The notes: generated by a model from the letters alone, not told the origin. A stretch of 64,000 nucleotides of DNA from Nitrosomonas mobilis (GCF_900103035.1 NZ_FMWO01000059.1:1-64000), one strand, 5' to 3'. Numbered from the stretch's first letter, positions 9,552 to 18,645 are shown. A program made the numbers and translations.

Positions 9552-10367
9552 ATGCATGAATCCACTTCAATGATTAGGCATGTTTTCTTGGAAAGAGAAC
9601 AATCACTCAAAGCCCACTTTACCCCTGATACCAAAAATATAGTAATTGCTCTAGATCATCAAAAGATAACAATTAGCCGGAGCGAGTTTTTTCAATTTGC
9701 TCCTTATTGGATAAAGTCGTCTGAAAAAGATCTTTATCCCGTAATTTGGACCACAACAAATAATGTATCTCATCCAGTAAGACACAACCCCGAGAAAGGG
9801 GCGCTGCTGTATGAAAGATATATTTATGAAATAAACAAAACAATTGTTTTCAGAGTCATTGATCCAGATAAAGATTTGGGGGTGTTCTCAATGTGGCATA
9901 ACCAAGCGCGCATTTCAGCGTATTGGGAGCTTGAGGGCGAAAAAGAAAAACATCTTGAATATATAAAAAAGAATTTAAACGATCCGCACCTTCTCCCTGC
10001 GCTACTAGAAATTAATGGCGAACCTGCAGGTTATTTTGAGTTTTATTGGGTCAAGGAAGATCGCTTGGGCCCTTACTATGACAGCAGCGATTTCGATAGG
10101 GGGTTCCATTTCCTCATTGGGGAAAGGAAGTTTTTAGGGCTTAAAAATACTGACGCGGTATTGAAAAGTGTTGTGCACTTCCTTTTTCTTGATGACCCCA
10201 GAACTTTAAAAGTAATGGCCGAGCCGCGCTCGGATAACAAAAAAGTGTTGAAATACGTCGATTCTTTTCCTGTCTGGAGAAGGGTTAAAGAGTTTGACTT
10301 TCCCCATAAGCGCGCCGTGCTTTTAGAGTGCACCCGAGAAAGGCTTTTTACAGGTGCGCATTTATGA
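9552..10367 (+). CDS. iucB: Hydroxylamine-type N-acetyltransferase, IucB-like
   Basis: A GNAT-fold acyltransferase of 271 residues that would acylate the N6-hydroxyl amine made by the monooxygenase, giving the hydroxamate used by the synthetases. The C-terminal two thirds carry the family signature: FSMWHNQARISAYWELEG, a central GEPAGYFEFYW, and RGFHFLIGERKFLG followed by FLFLDDPRT and MAEPRSDN. The ATG at 9552 has an AAGG site at good distance; a TTG two codons earlier is less likely. Its stop overlaps the start of the next gene (ATGA), indicating translational coupling. The N-terminal about 90 residues are less conserved. Confidence 0.8.
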   Translation: MHESTSMIRHVFLEREQSLKAHFTPDTKNIVIALDHQKITISRSEFFQFAPYWIKSSEKDLYPVIWTTTNNVSHPVRHNPEKGALLYERYIYEINKTIVFRVIDPDKDLGVFSMWHNQARISAYWELEGEKEKHLEYIKKNLNDPHLLPALLEINGEPAGYFEFYWVKEDRLGPYYDSSDFDRGFHFLIGERKFLGLKNTDAVLKSVVHFLFLDDPRTLKVMAEPRSDNKKVLKYVDSFPVWRRVKEFDFPHKRAVLLECTRERLFTGAHL

Positions 10368-12109
10368 GCTGGGAAATCGTCAATAGGAATCTCATCGTCA
10401 AGGCTATCAGTGAGCTTTACTACGAGGAGGTTATTTACAACGAAATCAGAGAATTAAGTAAGGGCTCGTACACTTTACAGTTAAGTGAAAAATTAACATA
10501 CAGCTTCAAGGCATATCAAAGTATATGGCGTGATCTAGTAATTAGTGCAGATTCTCTAACAAGAAGTGATGGCCTGGAACTCGACGCTGCCAGCTTTTTT
10601 AAAGAAACGCAGCATCTAACAAAAATGGGAGACATTACGCTGGCCAATTTTCTAGAAGAAATGTTCCATACATTATATAGCGACCAAGTTATGCTACAAA
10701 ATCCTATATCTGTGGACAAAATGCAGCAACTAGATTCCTTGGAAATAGAGGCGTATCTCAATGGACATCCTAAGCTTATTCTAAATAAAGGCAGGATTGG
10801 ATGGTCTCCGAACGATCTTTCTGCTTTCTCGCCAGAGCAAAGTAGCGAGATTAGATTTTGCCGTGTAGCGATCAAAAAAGATATTCTTGTGACTAACTGT
10901 CAAAAGAATAAATCTTTTAGTGAAATTATTTATGCCGACTTGCCAGAACAAGATTTTAATGGCTTGCAAGAAGCATGTATCGATAAAAAAATTGATTTTG
11001 ATTCTTATTATATTGTTCCGGTACATCCCTGGCAGTGGGAAAATAAAATTCAATTTTTTTTCCAAAAGGATATCGATCAAAAAAGCATTGTATATTTATC
11101 TAGTGCGGGAGATCACTACAAGCCGCATATATCGATTAGAACCTTTTCTAATTGTAATAACAGAAATCTATACGATATTAAGGTCCCCATCTCCATTTTA
11201 AATACGTCATGTGTACGAGGAATTCCCGCGCATTATATTTCCGTGGCCTCGGAAATATCAGACGGGGTTGAGTCCATACTAAAGCAAGATGGAGTTTTTT
11301 TAGAGGCAAATACAGAATGTTTAAAGGATGTTGCAGCTTTTAGCTATATTGCACCCGCATATCGTGATATTCAAGATGCGCCGTATCGATATAAAGAGTT
11401 TCTCGGTGCAGTTTGGAGAGAACCCAGTACAACTAAGCTTCAAGTAAACGAAAAATGTTTGATGACCGGATCGCTGGCTTATTTGGATGAAAATGGACAA
11501 TCATTCATTGGGCACCTGATAGAGCAGTCTTTGTTATCAATTGAAGCATGGTTAGAAGAATATTTTAAAAAAATTATTATCCCGCTTTATCACCTTCAGT
11601 CTCAATATGGCATCGGTCTGGTTGCACATGGTCAAAACACAATACTGAAGCTTAAAAACAGCATTCCTTCGGGTTTAATCGTTAAAGATTTCCAGGGTGA
11701 TTTGCGTTTAAATGAAAATCTCCCTACTGAAACGAGACGGCAATTTTCTGCCTCTACGATAGATAAACTGGATTTTCTTCCTGCTGAGCACATTATTCAT
11801 GATCTGATCACTGGTCATTTCGTTTCGGTGCTTAGGTTTATTTCCCAAGCACTTTATTTGTCTCACCGCTATCAAGAGAAAAAATTTTATCATTTATTGG
11901 GTTCGATAATCTCAGATTACGAAAATAAATACCCAACAAAATCAAATACTCCGAGCTTGCTAACTCGTAATTTTCAACGCGTCCTGTTAAATAAAGTCCG
12001 TTTCGAAATTGGCTATCAGGATTCTGCGCAAAGACCTAAGCCACAACTTGGAAATCCTCTTCTAAATCCTCTGATAGCGAAAGGCGATTTGCATGAGCAA
12101 AATATTTGA
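10364..12109 (+). CDS. iucC: NIS siderophore synthetase, IucC-like (type C)
   Basis: Second IucA/IucC-family ligase, 581 residues, expected to condense the mono-substituted citrate with a second hydroxamate arm. Motifs in order: LNGHPKLILNKGRIGW, VPVHPWQW (HPWQ at 221), SIRTFSNC, LNTSCVRGIP, APYRYKEFLGAVWRE, AHGQN at 421 and VKDFQGDLRL. The C-terminal IIHDLITGHFVSVLRF resembles IucC. A GTG at 10328 could extend it by twelve codons, but the ATG at 10364 overlaps the preceding stop by four bases and gives the family's usual start. Its 3' end overlaps the next gene by 17 bp. Confidence 0.85.
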   Translation: MSWEIVNRNLIVKAISELYYEEVIYNEIRELSKGSYTLQLSEKLTYSFKAYQSIWRDLVISADSLTRSDGLELDAASFFKETQHLTKMGDITLANFLEEMFHTLYSDQVMLQNPISVDKMQQLDSLEIEAYLNGHPKLILNKGRIGWSPNDLSAFSPEQSSEIRFCRVAIKKDILVTNCQKNKSFSEIIYADLPEQDFNGLQEACIDKKIDFDSYYIVPVHPWQWENKIQFFFQKDIDQKSIVYLSSAGDHYKPHISIRTFSNCNNRNLYDIKVPISILNTSCVRGIPAHYISVASEISDGVESILKQDGVFLEANTECLKDVAAFSYIAPAYRDIQDAPYRYKEFLGAVWREPSTTKLQVNEKCLMTGSLAYLDENGQSFIGHLIEQSLLSIEAWLEEYFKKIIIPLYHLQSQYGIGLVAHGQNTILKLKNSIPSGLIVKDFQGDLRLNENLPTETRRQFSASTIDKLDFLPAEHIIHDLITGHFVSVLRFISQALYLSHRYQEKKFYHLLGSIISDYENKYPTKSNTPSLLTRNFQRVLLNKVRFEIGYQDSAQRPKPQLGNPLLNPLIAKGDLHEQNI

Positions 12110-13379
12110 TTTGATTGGAGTTGGAATCGGTCCATTCAATTTGAGCTTGGCGGCTGTTTCAGAAAAAAATACAGCATTAAAGACACATTTTTTTGATCAA
12201 AAACCCATGTTTCAATGGCACTCGGAAATTATTTTTCCAGATTCTGATATGCAAACAGCTTTTTTAAAAGATTTGGTAACTGGCGTTGATCCTACAAGTC
12301 CGTATTCCTTCTTAAACTATCTTGTAAAAAATGGCCTTTTCCATTCATTTATGAACACCAATAGAAATGTGGTGACCAGAAAAGAGTTTGAGTTGTATTG
12401 TCAGTGGGTAACCCAGAAAATGCCGGAAAGGTTATCTTTTAACTCTAGAATTGAAACACTCGAATATGACGGTAATTTTTTTGTTATTGGTAACAAAACA
12501 AAGAAATACAAGACTAAAAATATTTGTATCGGCACAGGAATCAGCCCAAAAATTCCAGATTTTGCGGCACCGTATATAAACAAAACATTCTTTCATGCTA
12601 AATCAGAGTTTTTAGAAAACCTAAATGTGAATGATAAGCGGGTTACTATTATTGGCGGTGGCCAAACCGGTGTCGAAATTTTTAGAAATGCGCTGAAAGA
12701 GAAATGGGGTAACGCCAAATCAATAACGCTTGTTTCCAGCAGGCCAAGCTTAGAACCTTTGGATGAATCTGCGTTCACTAATGAGTACTTCAGTCCTAAT
12801 TATGCAGAATGTTTTTTTTCAATAAATACTTGGCAAAAAAAAAGTATTGTTAATTATCAAAAATTATCTAGCGATGGGAATACACCAACTTACTTACAAG
12901 ATCTTTATAATGATCTTTATTTATCTCAAAACGTAGATAGATCGCCAGTTAAATTTAAAATTCTTCCATACCGGCGACTCGAGAGGGTAAAGAAGAATAA
13001 AGAGCAATACGAGCTGAGCCTGTCCAATCATTTTACCCAACAGAAAGAGTGCCTTAATGCTGATATTGTCATCCTATGCACTGGGTTCGAGAACAATATT
13101 CCAACATTTATCAATTCGATAAAACATTTTATTCAGTTTGACGATAATGATTGCTTTCTGATTAACAGGGATTTCTCAATTCAATGGGAAGGGCATGAGG
13201 ATAACAAGATTTTTGCACAGAATTTTAGCAGATACGAACACGGAATTTTCGAGCCGCAAACAAGCATGATGGCATGGAGATCAGCAGTTATTACCAACGC
13301 AGTTTCTCAACAAGAGATTTATCAAACCAAAGGCTTTGTGCCTAATTTTTTAAGCTATGAAAGTGCTGAATGGGCTTAA
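12093..13379 (+). CDS. iucD: Lysine/ornithine N-monooxygenase, IucD-like
   Basis: A 428-residue flavoprotein that hydroxylates the terminal amine of lysine (or a related diamine) with FAD and NADPH, the first step of hydroxamate siderophore synthesis. The FAD-binding GVGIGPFNLSLA is at residues 9-20, HSEIIFPDSDMQTAFLKDLV follows, an NADPH motif IIGGGQTGVEI is near residue 186, and the late CTGFENNIP fits the family's ATGY-type motif. It closes the iuc-type operon and converges with the di-haem oxidoreductase gene, 18 bp between stops. No decarboxylase or transaminase gene accompanies it, which favours an amino-acid substrate such as lysine (inference). No receptor gene follows, unlike classical aerobactin operons. 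Confidence 0.85.
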   Translation: MSKIFDLIGVGIGPFNLSLAAVSEKNTALKTHFFDQKPMFQWHSEIIFPDSDMQTAFLKDLVTGVDPTSPYSFLNYLVKNGLFHSFMNTNRNVVTRKEFELYCQWVTQKMPERLSFNSRIETLEYDGNFFVIGNKTKKYKTKNICIGTGISPKIPDFAAPYINKTFFHAKSEFLENLNVNDKRVTIIGGGQTGVEIFRNALKEKWGNAKSITLVSSRPSLEPLDESAFTNEYFSPNYAECFFSINTWQKKSIVNYQKLSSDGNTPTYLQDLYNDLYLSQNVDRSPVKFKILPYRRLERVKKNKEQYELSLSNHFTQQKECLNADIVILCTGFENNIPTFINSIKHFIQFDDNDCFLINRDFSIQWEGHEDNKIFAQNFSRYEHGIFEPQTSMMAWRSAVITNAVSQQEIYQTKGFVPNFLSYESAEWA

Positions 13380-13397
13380 AGCAGGTCGTCGTAAAAA

Positions 13398-15014
13398 TTA
13401 TAGTGATTCAAGAAATTTAATCAACGCATCTCGATCAGTAGATGAAAGTGTACGAAAGTATTCTGTAGCAGACTCGGCTTCACCACCGTGCCAAAGAACT
13501 GCTTCCATTAAATTACGCGCACGTCCATCATGTAGAAAAAAGGTATGACCGTTGACAACCTTAGTAAAACCAATCCCCCAAAGTGGGGGGGTTTTCCATT
13601 CCCGTCCGTTAGCAAGAAAATCAGATCGATCATCAGCAAGTCCTTCACCCATGTCGTGTAATAATAAATCTGTATAAGGATGAATAACCTGATTGGATAC
13701 TTCTGGCACACTTTCAAGAACGCCAGTTGTTACCGTGGGAATATGACAAGAAGTACAACCCGCTTGGTCAAATAATATTTGACCCCTTTTCACTAGCGGG
13801 TTATCAATGTTACGACGTGCGGGAACTGCCAATGTTTGAATATAAAATACCACATCATCAAGAACACCTTGTCTTAGTTCGGGATCATCGCTTGAGCCAT
13901 CATTCTGAGGTTGGCCAGCGGTGCTTTCCTCCGGAAAGAGTTCGTTGGTAATACCCATATCACCATGATATGCACTAGCCGTTTGAACCAATACTGAGGG
14001 ACTGTTGGCTTTGAGCCCAAACCGACCGATCACAGCTGTTTCACTAATCGCGTCCCAAACTTGATTGACACGACCGGATATACCATCGTCATTCAAATCA
14101 TATTCATCTGCCCAGTCAAGTAAAGTTTCATCAGAAATGGCTTCAAGTAGACCTCGTCCAAATACAGGCGGAGCAACACGAGGCGACATTAAATACTCAT
14201 TGGGCAAACTAATATAAGAGTTAGCGATAGTAAAGACTGGTTTACGTAATTGATAAGCCGTATCGTCTCCAAACCTCCCGTTGATCTCGGCGTATGTTGT
14301 TTCAACGGTTGCTTCTGGTTGAACACCAAATACCGCTCTATCAAAGATCTGAGTACCAAATCCGGGTATGGCTATTGGGCCACCAGTTTTTTGGTCAATT
14401 CCAGGAATACTGACACGAAGGAAAAATGAATTAGATGTTTCACCTTCTTCAGGAGGTCGTCCTCGACCGTCTTTAGGATGACAAGCAATACAACTGTTGT
14501 TGTTAAATGCAGGCCCCAAACCACTGTTGACTAACGCAGGTGCCGTAACAAAGCTTTGTTCGAACTCAGAATCGCCTATTAAATGCCGCGCTACTCCTTC
14601 GGAGTCAAGATTGGGTGCTGGGTTGTCAAAAGCGGAGCTAGTCTGGGTGAAAACAGTTGTATCACCACCAGAGAATTCATTATTAATCGCCACCACTTCG
14701 ATATTCGAAAGAGCACTCTCTCCATCTTGATTATAAGCAGTAATGGCAACATAAAACATGGCTCCGTCATCCAACATTACAGATACCTGTGTTTCAGTTC
14801 CAAGATCAAGACTATTGATTGTCTCAACAGGATTAGGCATCGGATAGGGAAGCCAATGTAGCCTATATTTGCTAGAGTTATCCACTGGCAACCAACTAGC
14901 ATTAGCGCGTTTACCCTCCACAGAATAGATTACAGCAGGAGCTTCGGGGAGTGCGGCCCACACATTTGAGCAACACATTAATATGGTAAAAATAAATAAG
15001 ATACGAAACTTCAT
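13398..15014 (-). CDS. Di-haem thiol oxidoreductase-like protein (DUF1111) with N-terminal Fn3-like domain
   Basis: A secreted 538-residue c-type cytochrome of the DUF1111 family. It has a signal peptide (MKFRILFIFTILMCCSNVWA), an N-terminal about 90-residue domain that looks like fibronectin III (ASWLPVDNSSKYRLHW), then two haem sites, CIACH at 175-179 and CTSCH at 420-424, and a C-terminal HDGRARNLMEAVLWHGGEAE. The ATG at 15014 is chosen because it begins the signal peptide; an upstream extension to 15143 is possible but unlikely. DUF1111 proteins commonly sit beside imelysin genes in iron-regulated loci; here the imelysin lies 157 bp upstream on the same strand. The catalytic role is unknown. 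Confidence 0.8.
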   Translation of the reverse strand: MKFRILFIFTILMCCSNVWAALPEAPAVIYSVEGKRANASWLPVDNSSKYRLHWLPYPMPNPVETINSLDLGTETQVSVMLDDGAMFYVAITAYNQDGESALSNIEVVAINNEFSGGDTTVFTQTSSAFDNPAPNLDSEGVARHLIGDSEFEQSFVTAPALVNSGLGPAFNNNSCIACHPKDGRGRPPEEGETSNSFFLRVSIPGIDQKTGGPIAIPGFGTQIFDRAVFGVQPEATVETTYAEINGRFGDDTAYQLRKPVFTIANSYISLPNEYLMSPRVAPPVFGRGLLEAISDETLLDWADEYDLNDDGISGRVNQVWDAISETAVIGRFGLKANSPSVLVQTASAYHGDMGITNELFPEESTAGQPQNDGSSDDPELRQGVLDDVVFYIQTLAVPARRNIDNPLVKRGQILFDQAGCTSCHIPTVTTGVLESVPEVSNQVIHPYTDLLLHDMGEGLADDRSDFLANGREWKTPPLWGIGFTKVVNGHTFFLHDGRARNLMEAVLWHGGEAESATEYFRTLSSTDRDALIKFLESL

Positions 15015-15171
15015 AACTTGATAAAAAATTAAAAACTTTCTGTTTTTAATAAAAATGATTTCAGTGTTAGTCTTCAGGCAAGTCCGTTTATGCAGGTTCG
15101 CCACGAATTCCTTCAGATTGACCACTCTGGAATAACTCTTCAATATATTTTTTAGTTAAACGCTATTCTTA

Positions 15172-16491
15172 TTAAGCTGAAGGAACTAATGGCAGTAATT
15201 GATCAACCAGTAATGATAGTAGCGTCTTCACTTCGTCAATGGCTTCTTGTACTAGGGAAGCATTACTAACGATAGACTCAGTAAATGGTTGAGGTATAGC
15301 GTGAATAGCAGCAATGGCTTTCTCAATCTGATTATTAATGGCTTCATCTAATGCTGGGTTAATCGGTTTGACCAGAGCGTTCAAACCCGGACCTTCTGAC
15401 AACGAATAATTTCCCGTGTATACATTCCTAATGCTTCTAATATTATTCATAAAATCAGATCGTGAATTAGAACTAAACTGGGATTCAACAAAAGTGGCGT
15501 TACGTTCTGCAAGTGGTTTACTAAGTTTACCGTTAACCACTTCATCAGAAATTATAATCATGCCTTCAACCATTTCCTGCAAAGCAGCAGCCAGACTGGG
15601 ATATGCCGTACTGCCTGCGCCAGCTTGAGAAAATACCGAAAGAAAATTCCCTTCATTAGGATTCCATGCATCAGCTAACGCTCGGGCATCATTTGAAAGT
15701 ACATTAGCAGCTGCAATTAGATACGCCAATTCTCTAGTTGTCAGTTGCGAAGCAGTTTTTCTGCCATCATTACCATATAGTAAATATTCGATGACATGAA
15801 AGCCCTTTAAGGTAGGTTCAAACGCACTAACAGTCTCTGTTGTCAGCGGAATTCCGCCATCCACTACATTCTGTATATCAACAGAATTTATTGGCCAACT
15901 GTCCAAAGCAGGATCTAGCCCCTCAGTATCCACCGGGCCAAACAAAAATGCCTCCGATTGTTCCCATGGGCGACGCGCATTGCGCCATGTGTTCTGAGCC
16001 TGATAGAGATTTTTATCCGTCGTGTCGAACTGCAACTCGATAATAGCGGCACGCAACATTTTTGTCTGTTCGGCAAGATCGGTATAGGTATTAAATACAA
16101 CGTTTCGTGCGTAATTCTGAATCACCTGTTCTACTGAAGGCATTTCAGTAGAATCAGGCGACACTGCCAGCAAGCGTGGTATAGAAAAATTGCTATTCCC
16201 ATCTGTATTCTCTGCACGAATTGAAATAAAAAAACCTGCTCCCTCGGGCAAAGTCGTGCTAAATCGACTACTAACGTCTAAATCAAACTGACCAAAGGGC
16301 GATCCATCACTTAAATTAGAAGCAATTAAAGTATAGTTGTCAGCTCCTGAAACTTCGTCCCAATACAAGCTAGCCTGTGGACCATTTGTAGTGACATACA
16401 GTTTTGGTATTTCTGGTATCTCAGCATGAGATATAGCTGAAAACATTACAGCCGCCCCGCCTATTAAAATCAACTTTACCCAGGTTTCCAT
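15172..16491 (-). CDS. Imelysin-family (peptidase M75-like) protein with N-terminal Fn3-like domain
   Basis: A 439-residue secreted protein with a signal peptide ending SHA before EIPEIPKLY. A domain of about 90 residues that resembles the N-terminal part of its downstream neighbour comes next (ASLYWDEVSGADNYTL), then the imelysin fold. The family motif GxHxxE is present as GFHVIE near residue 228, and a late PAL-DEAINNQIEKA helix is visible. Imelysins (IrpA, IcmP, EfeO-related) are periplasmic or outer-membrane iron-acquisition proteins; peptidase activity is doubtful for many. An AGAGGA ribosome site precedes the ATG, and a Fur-like site lies 41 bp upstream, so the pair is probably iron-repressed. 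Confidence 0.82.
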   Translation of the reverse strand: METWVKLILIGGAAVMFSAISHAEIPEIPKLYVTTNGPQASLYWDEVSGADNYTLIASNLSDGSPFGQFDLDVSSRFSTTLPEGAGFFISIRAENTDGNSNFSIPRLLAVSPDSTEMPSVEQVIQNYARNVVFNTYTDLAEQTKMLRAAIIELQFDTTDKNLYQAQNTWRNARRPWEQSEAFLFGPVDTEGLDPALDSWPINSVDIQNVVDGGIPLTTETVSAFEPTLKGFHVIEYLLYGNDGRKTASQLTTRELAYLIAAANVLSNDARALADAWNPNEGNFLSVFSQAGAGSTAYPSLAAALQEMVEGMIIISDEVVNGKLSKPLAERNATFVESQFSSNSRSDFMNNIRSIRNVYTGNYSLSEGPGLNALVKPINPALDEAINNQIEKAIAAIHAIPQPFTESIVSNASLVQEAIDEVKTLLSLLVDQLLPLVPSA

Positions 16492-16531
16492 AAATCAATA
16501 TCCTCTTTAACGTATTATAAATCTATTGGTG

Positions 16532-16550
16532 AAATAATAATCATTCTCAT
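16532..16550. promoter_or_regulatory. Fur-box-like site upstream of the imelysin gene
   Basis: AAATAATAATCATTCTCAT matches most of the Fur consensus and lies 41 bp before the imelysin ATG. It is nested in a wider inverted repeat with ATTGGT and ACCAAT ends (about 16525-16558). Confidence 0.6.
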
Positions 16551-16872
16551 ATACCAATGGTAGATTGCTGTTAGCATAAGGCAGGACTCATCCGACAAAG
16601 TACGCGCCTTACTGTGAAAAATAAGGTTGAAATTGTCTCCAAATTTTAACCATGAGGTTTTTTAATATCCTCACCAGTTTGCCGTATCACAGCCTTTGAC
16701 ATAGTTAGTCATTTTTATCAAAGCATGCCTATTCTGGTTCTGTCGAACCAAGCAATTATTGCTAATTTTTACGCAGTAGAATCATTGTGTTGTCTGAAAA
16801 ATAACTTAATACGACAACGCTTACTCAAGCTAAAAAATCTCCGAAAAAAATTGGGCTGATTCATTCTAAAAA
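16551..16872. other. Intergenic stretch, no gene seen
   Basis: About 320 bases between the imelysin promoter and the RTX-gene terminator. No open frame with a recognisable product and no tRNA-like fold were found. AT-rich, no further Fur-type palindrome. Confidence 0.4.
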
Positions 16873-16915
16873 CAAAAAGAACTCAATGCAGAGACTTCAC
16901 ACTGAGTTCTTTTTG
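16873..16915 (-). terminator. Intrinsic terminator after the RTX gene
   Basis: A perfect 13-bp stem (arms CAAAAAGAACTCA and TGAGTTCTTTTTG) with a 17-base loop directly follows the RTX gene stop. The T-rich arm gives a run of U in the transcript; A/T runs on both sides could let it work in both directions. Confidence 0.8.
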
Positions 16916-16927
16916 CTTCAAGCTAAA

Positions 16928-17749
16928 TTATGCCGCTACAGTGAAAAAGTCAGCGAGATTAGCGATCACATCATCGGCCGCAACCCCAACTAACTGGATG
17001 GAATTTCCGTCCCCCAAATCAACCATGGTTCCAAAATCTCCACTATCTTCCTCATTAACATAGCTTTCCAAACGGGATGAAAAATCGCTGATACTCTCAA
17101 TACCCGTGTCGTTAATGTTAGCTGCAATTACAAACTGATCTGTTTCTGCATTGAACCTGTTCACCGTGTCGTTACCGTCATCTCCCCTATAGAAAAACTC
17201 ATTTGAACGCCCCTCTCTCGAACCAGAGCCATAAATAACATCGTCACCAGCTCCACCAGAAATTTGGTTGTCGCCTGAGCCGCCACTAATCCAATCGTTA
17301 CCATCGTTACCCAGGATAACGTCATTGTCTTCACCACCAAAAATGACATCCGTTCCGTCGCCGCCAATGATTAGATCATTGCCATTAGAGCCATACAGCG
17401 CATTCGTGCCGGTAACGCCATAGATAGTATCATCGCCCTCCCCACCGAAGAGCTGATCACTTCCTTCTCCACCCCACAGAAAATCATTGCCTTCACCGCC
17501 GTCTAGCCAATCATTACCAGATCCCCCATAAAGCAGATCATCGCCGGCCTCACCGAATGCCAGGTCGTTACCTGCTTCTAAATAAGCAACATCGTTACCG
17601 TCCCCCATATAAGCAACATCATTCTGGTAGCCTGCTCTAACTCCATCATCACCAGCACCAGCAAATATAATTGATGAACCGGAAGTCCAAATTACTTCAG
17701 CTTCATCCGTACCATAAACCAAACCGGTGCCCCGCATAATTTCAGTCAT
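16928..17749 (-). CDS. RTX-repeat (haemolysin-type calcium-binding) secreted protein
   Basis: A 273-residue acidic protein built mostly of calcium-binding nonapeptide repeats (for example GGSGNDWLDGGEGNDFL and later GGEGDDTIYG), from about residue 25 to 180. A C-terminal region of about 80 residues ends DFFTVAA, as in type I secretion signals. No N-terminal signal peptide is visible, which fits export by an ABC-type secretion system, but no such genes are in the window. The ATG at 17749 has a GGAG site seven bases before it (inside the in-frame MEL start at 17761); a longer TTG form from 17809 is possible. A Fur-like palindrome lies about 145 bp upstream, so it may be an iron-regulated surface or haemophore-like protein; the function is not known. 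Confidence 0.8.
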   Translation of the reverse strand: MTEIMRGTGLVYGTDEAEVIWTSGSSIIFAGAGDDGVRAGYQNDVAYMGDGNDVAYLEAGNDLAFGEAGDDLLYGGSGNDWLDGGEGNDFLWGGEGSDQLFGGEGDDTIYGVTGTNALYGSNGNDLIIGGDGTDVIFGGEDNDVILGNDGNDWISGGSGDNQISGGAGDDVIYGSGSREGRSNEFFYRGDDGNDTVNRFNAETDQFVIAANINDTGIESISDFSSRLESYVNEEDSGDFGTMVDLGDGNSIQLVGVAADDVIANLADFFTVAA

Positions 17750-17892
17750 ATTTAACTCCATATTTAATAAATAATTATTAATTTGTGCTCCAAAAGAGCG
17801 CTTCTCCAATTCCTGTAACTACCACTTAACGAAGACTAGATGCTTGCCTAATACATCAAACAAATTTAGAAGCAAGCAAACCTCCTCACAGG

Positions 17893-17917
17893 AATGAGAA
17901 TTATAATCATTTTCATT
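17893..17917. promoter_or_regulatory. Fur-box-like palindrome upstream of the RTX gene
   Basis: A 25-bp near palindrome with AATGAGAATTATAATCATT followed by TTCATT. It resembles tandem Fur hexamers and is the closest to a canonical box in the window. Confidence 0.65.
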
Positions 17918-17943
17918 TTTATTTCAACAGTAATATTTTTATA

Positions 17944-18644
17944 AGAACCTGTTCAAAGTCTCCTAGTTATGAAAAGCTTGGAAGATGAGAAGAGGGTATC
18001 CAAGTGATACCAGGCCGGAGAAATTCAAGGTTATCAGGCCGTTGCTGGAGAGTGCCCGCAAAAGGACAGCACCACACGTCAAGTAGATCTGTACGAGGTA
18101 TTCTGTGCGGTGCTGTATCTGCTGCGGACGAGCTGCCAGTGGCGCGGCCCGCGAGAAACGGGGGCGCAACGCCTGCAGCACGTTCTTGATTGGGGACGCA
18201 CAGAGCATGAAGAACACGGACACGGCAGGCCAGAAGGACTATGACACGGGTAAGAATGGTTCCGGGCATCAAGCGCCGCATCGCGGTGGCCGTAACCACA
18301 GCCGAGGTGGCAGACCGAAAAGGAGTACTACGGGCGCTGCGCCGCTGTAAACCTAAGCTTGGGCGAGTGCAAAGCCTGCTGTGCGACAACGGCTATGTGG
18401 GCCAGCCCTTTGCACAGGGTGTGCGCGAAATCCCGGGTGCGCATGTGCAAGTACAGATTGCCAAACGCTGCGAACTATACACATTCAAGGTCATGCCCAA
18501 GCGATGGATCGTCGAGTGTAGTCTCGCGCGGCTGGAAAAGAATAGAAAATTGTGGAAAACTGCGAGCGAATGATCAACACCCGCTTGCAGCTCATGCACT
18601 TGGCATTTCCGGTAGTCCTGCTAAAAAGACTTTGAACAGGTTCT
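17944..18644 (+). mobile_element. IS5-family element, internally deleted copy with intact ends
   Basis: A 701-bp element bounded by perfect inverted repeats AGAACCTGTTCAAAGTC and GACTTTGAACAGGTTCT, with a TA on each side as a likely target duplication. Inside, plus-strand transposase pieces match the copy at 980-1700 (QIAKRCELYTFKVMPKRWIV and LCDNGYVGQPFAQG). About 130 bp of the middle, present in the other copy, is missing, with the joint near 18142, and the frames are broken. It cannot code for its own transposase but its ends could still be mobilised in trans. A lone copy of one end (GACTTTTTGACAGGTTCTTA) is also found at 34438. Confidence 0.82.
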
Positions 18645-18645
18645 T

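Noticed and set aside
7856-13379. Assignment of the operon to rhizobactin or acinetoferrin synthesis
   Set aside because: Those clusters need extra diamine-forming or long-chain acyl genes, which are not here, and the A-B-C-D order and IucC motifs fit aerobactin better. The exact product is still unproven.
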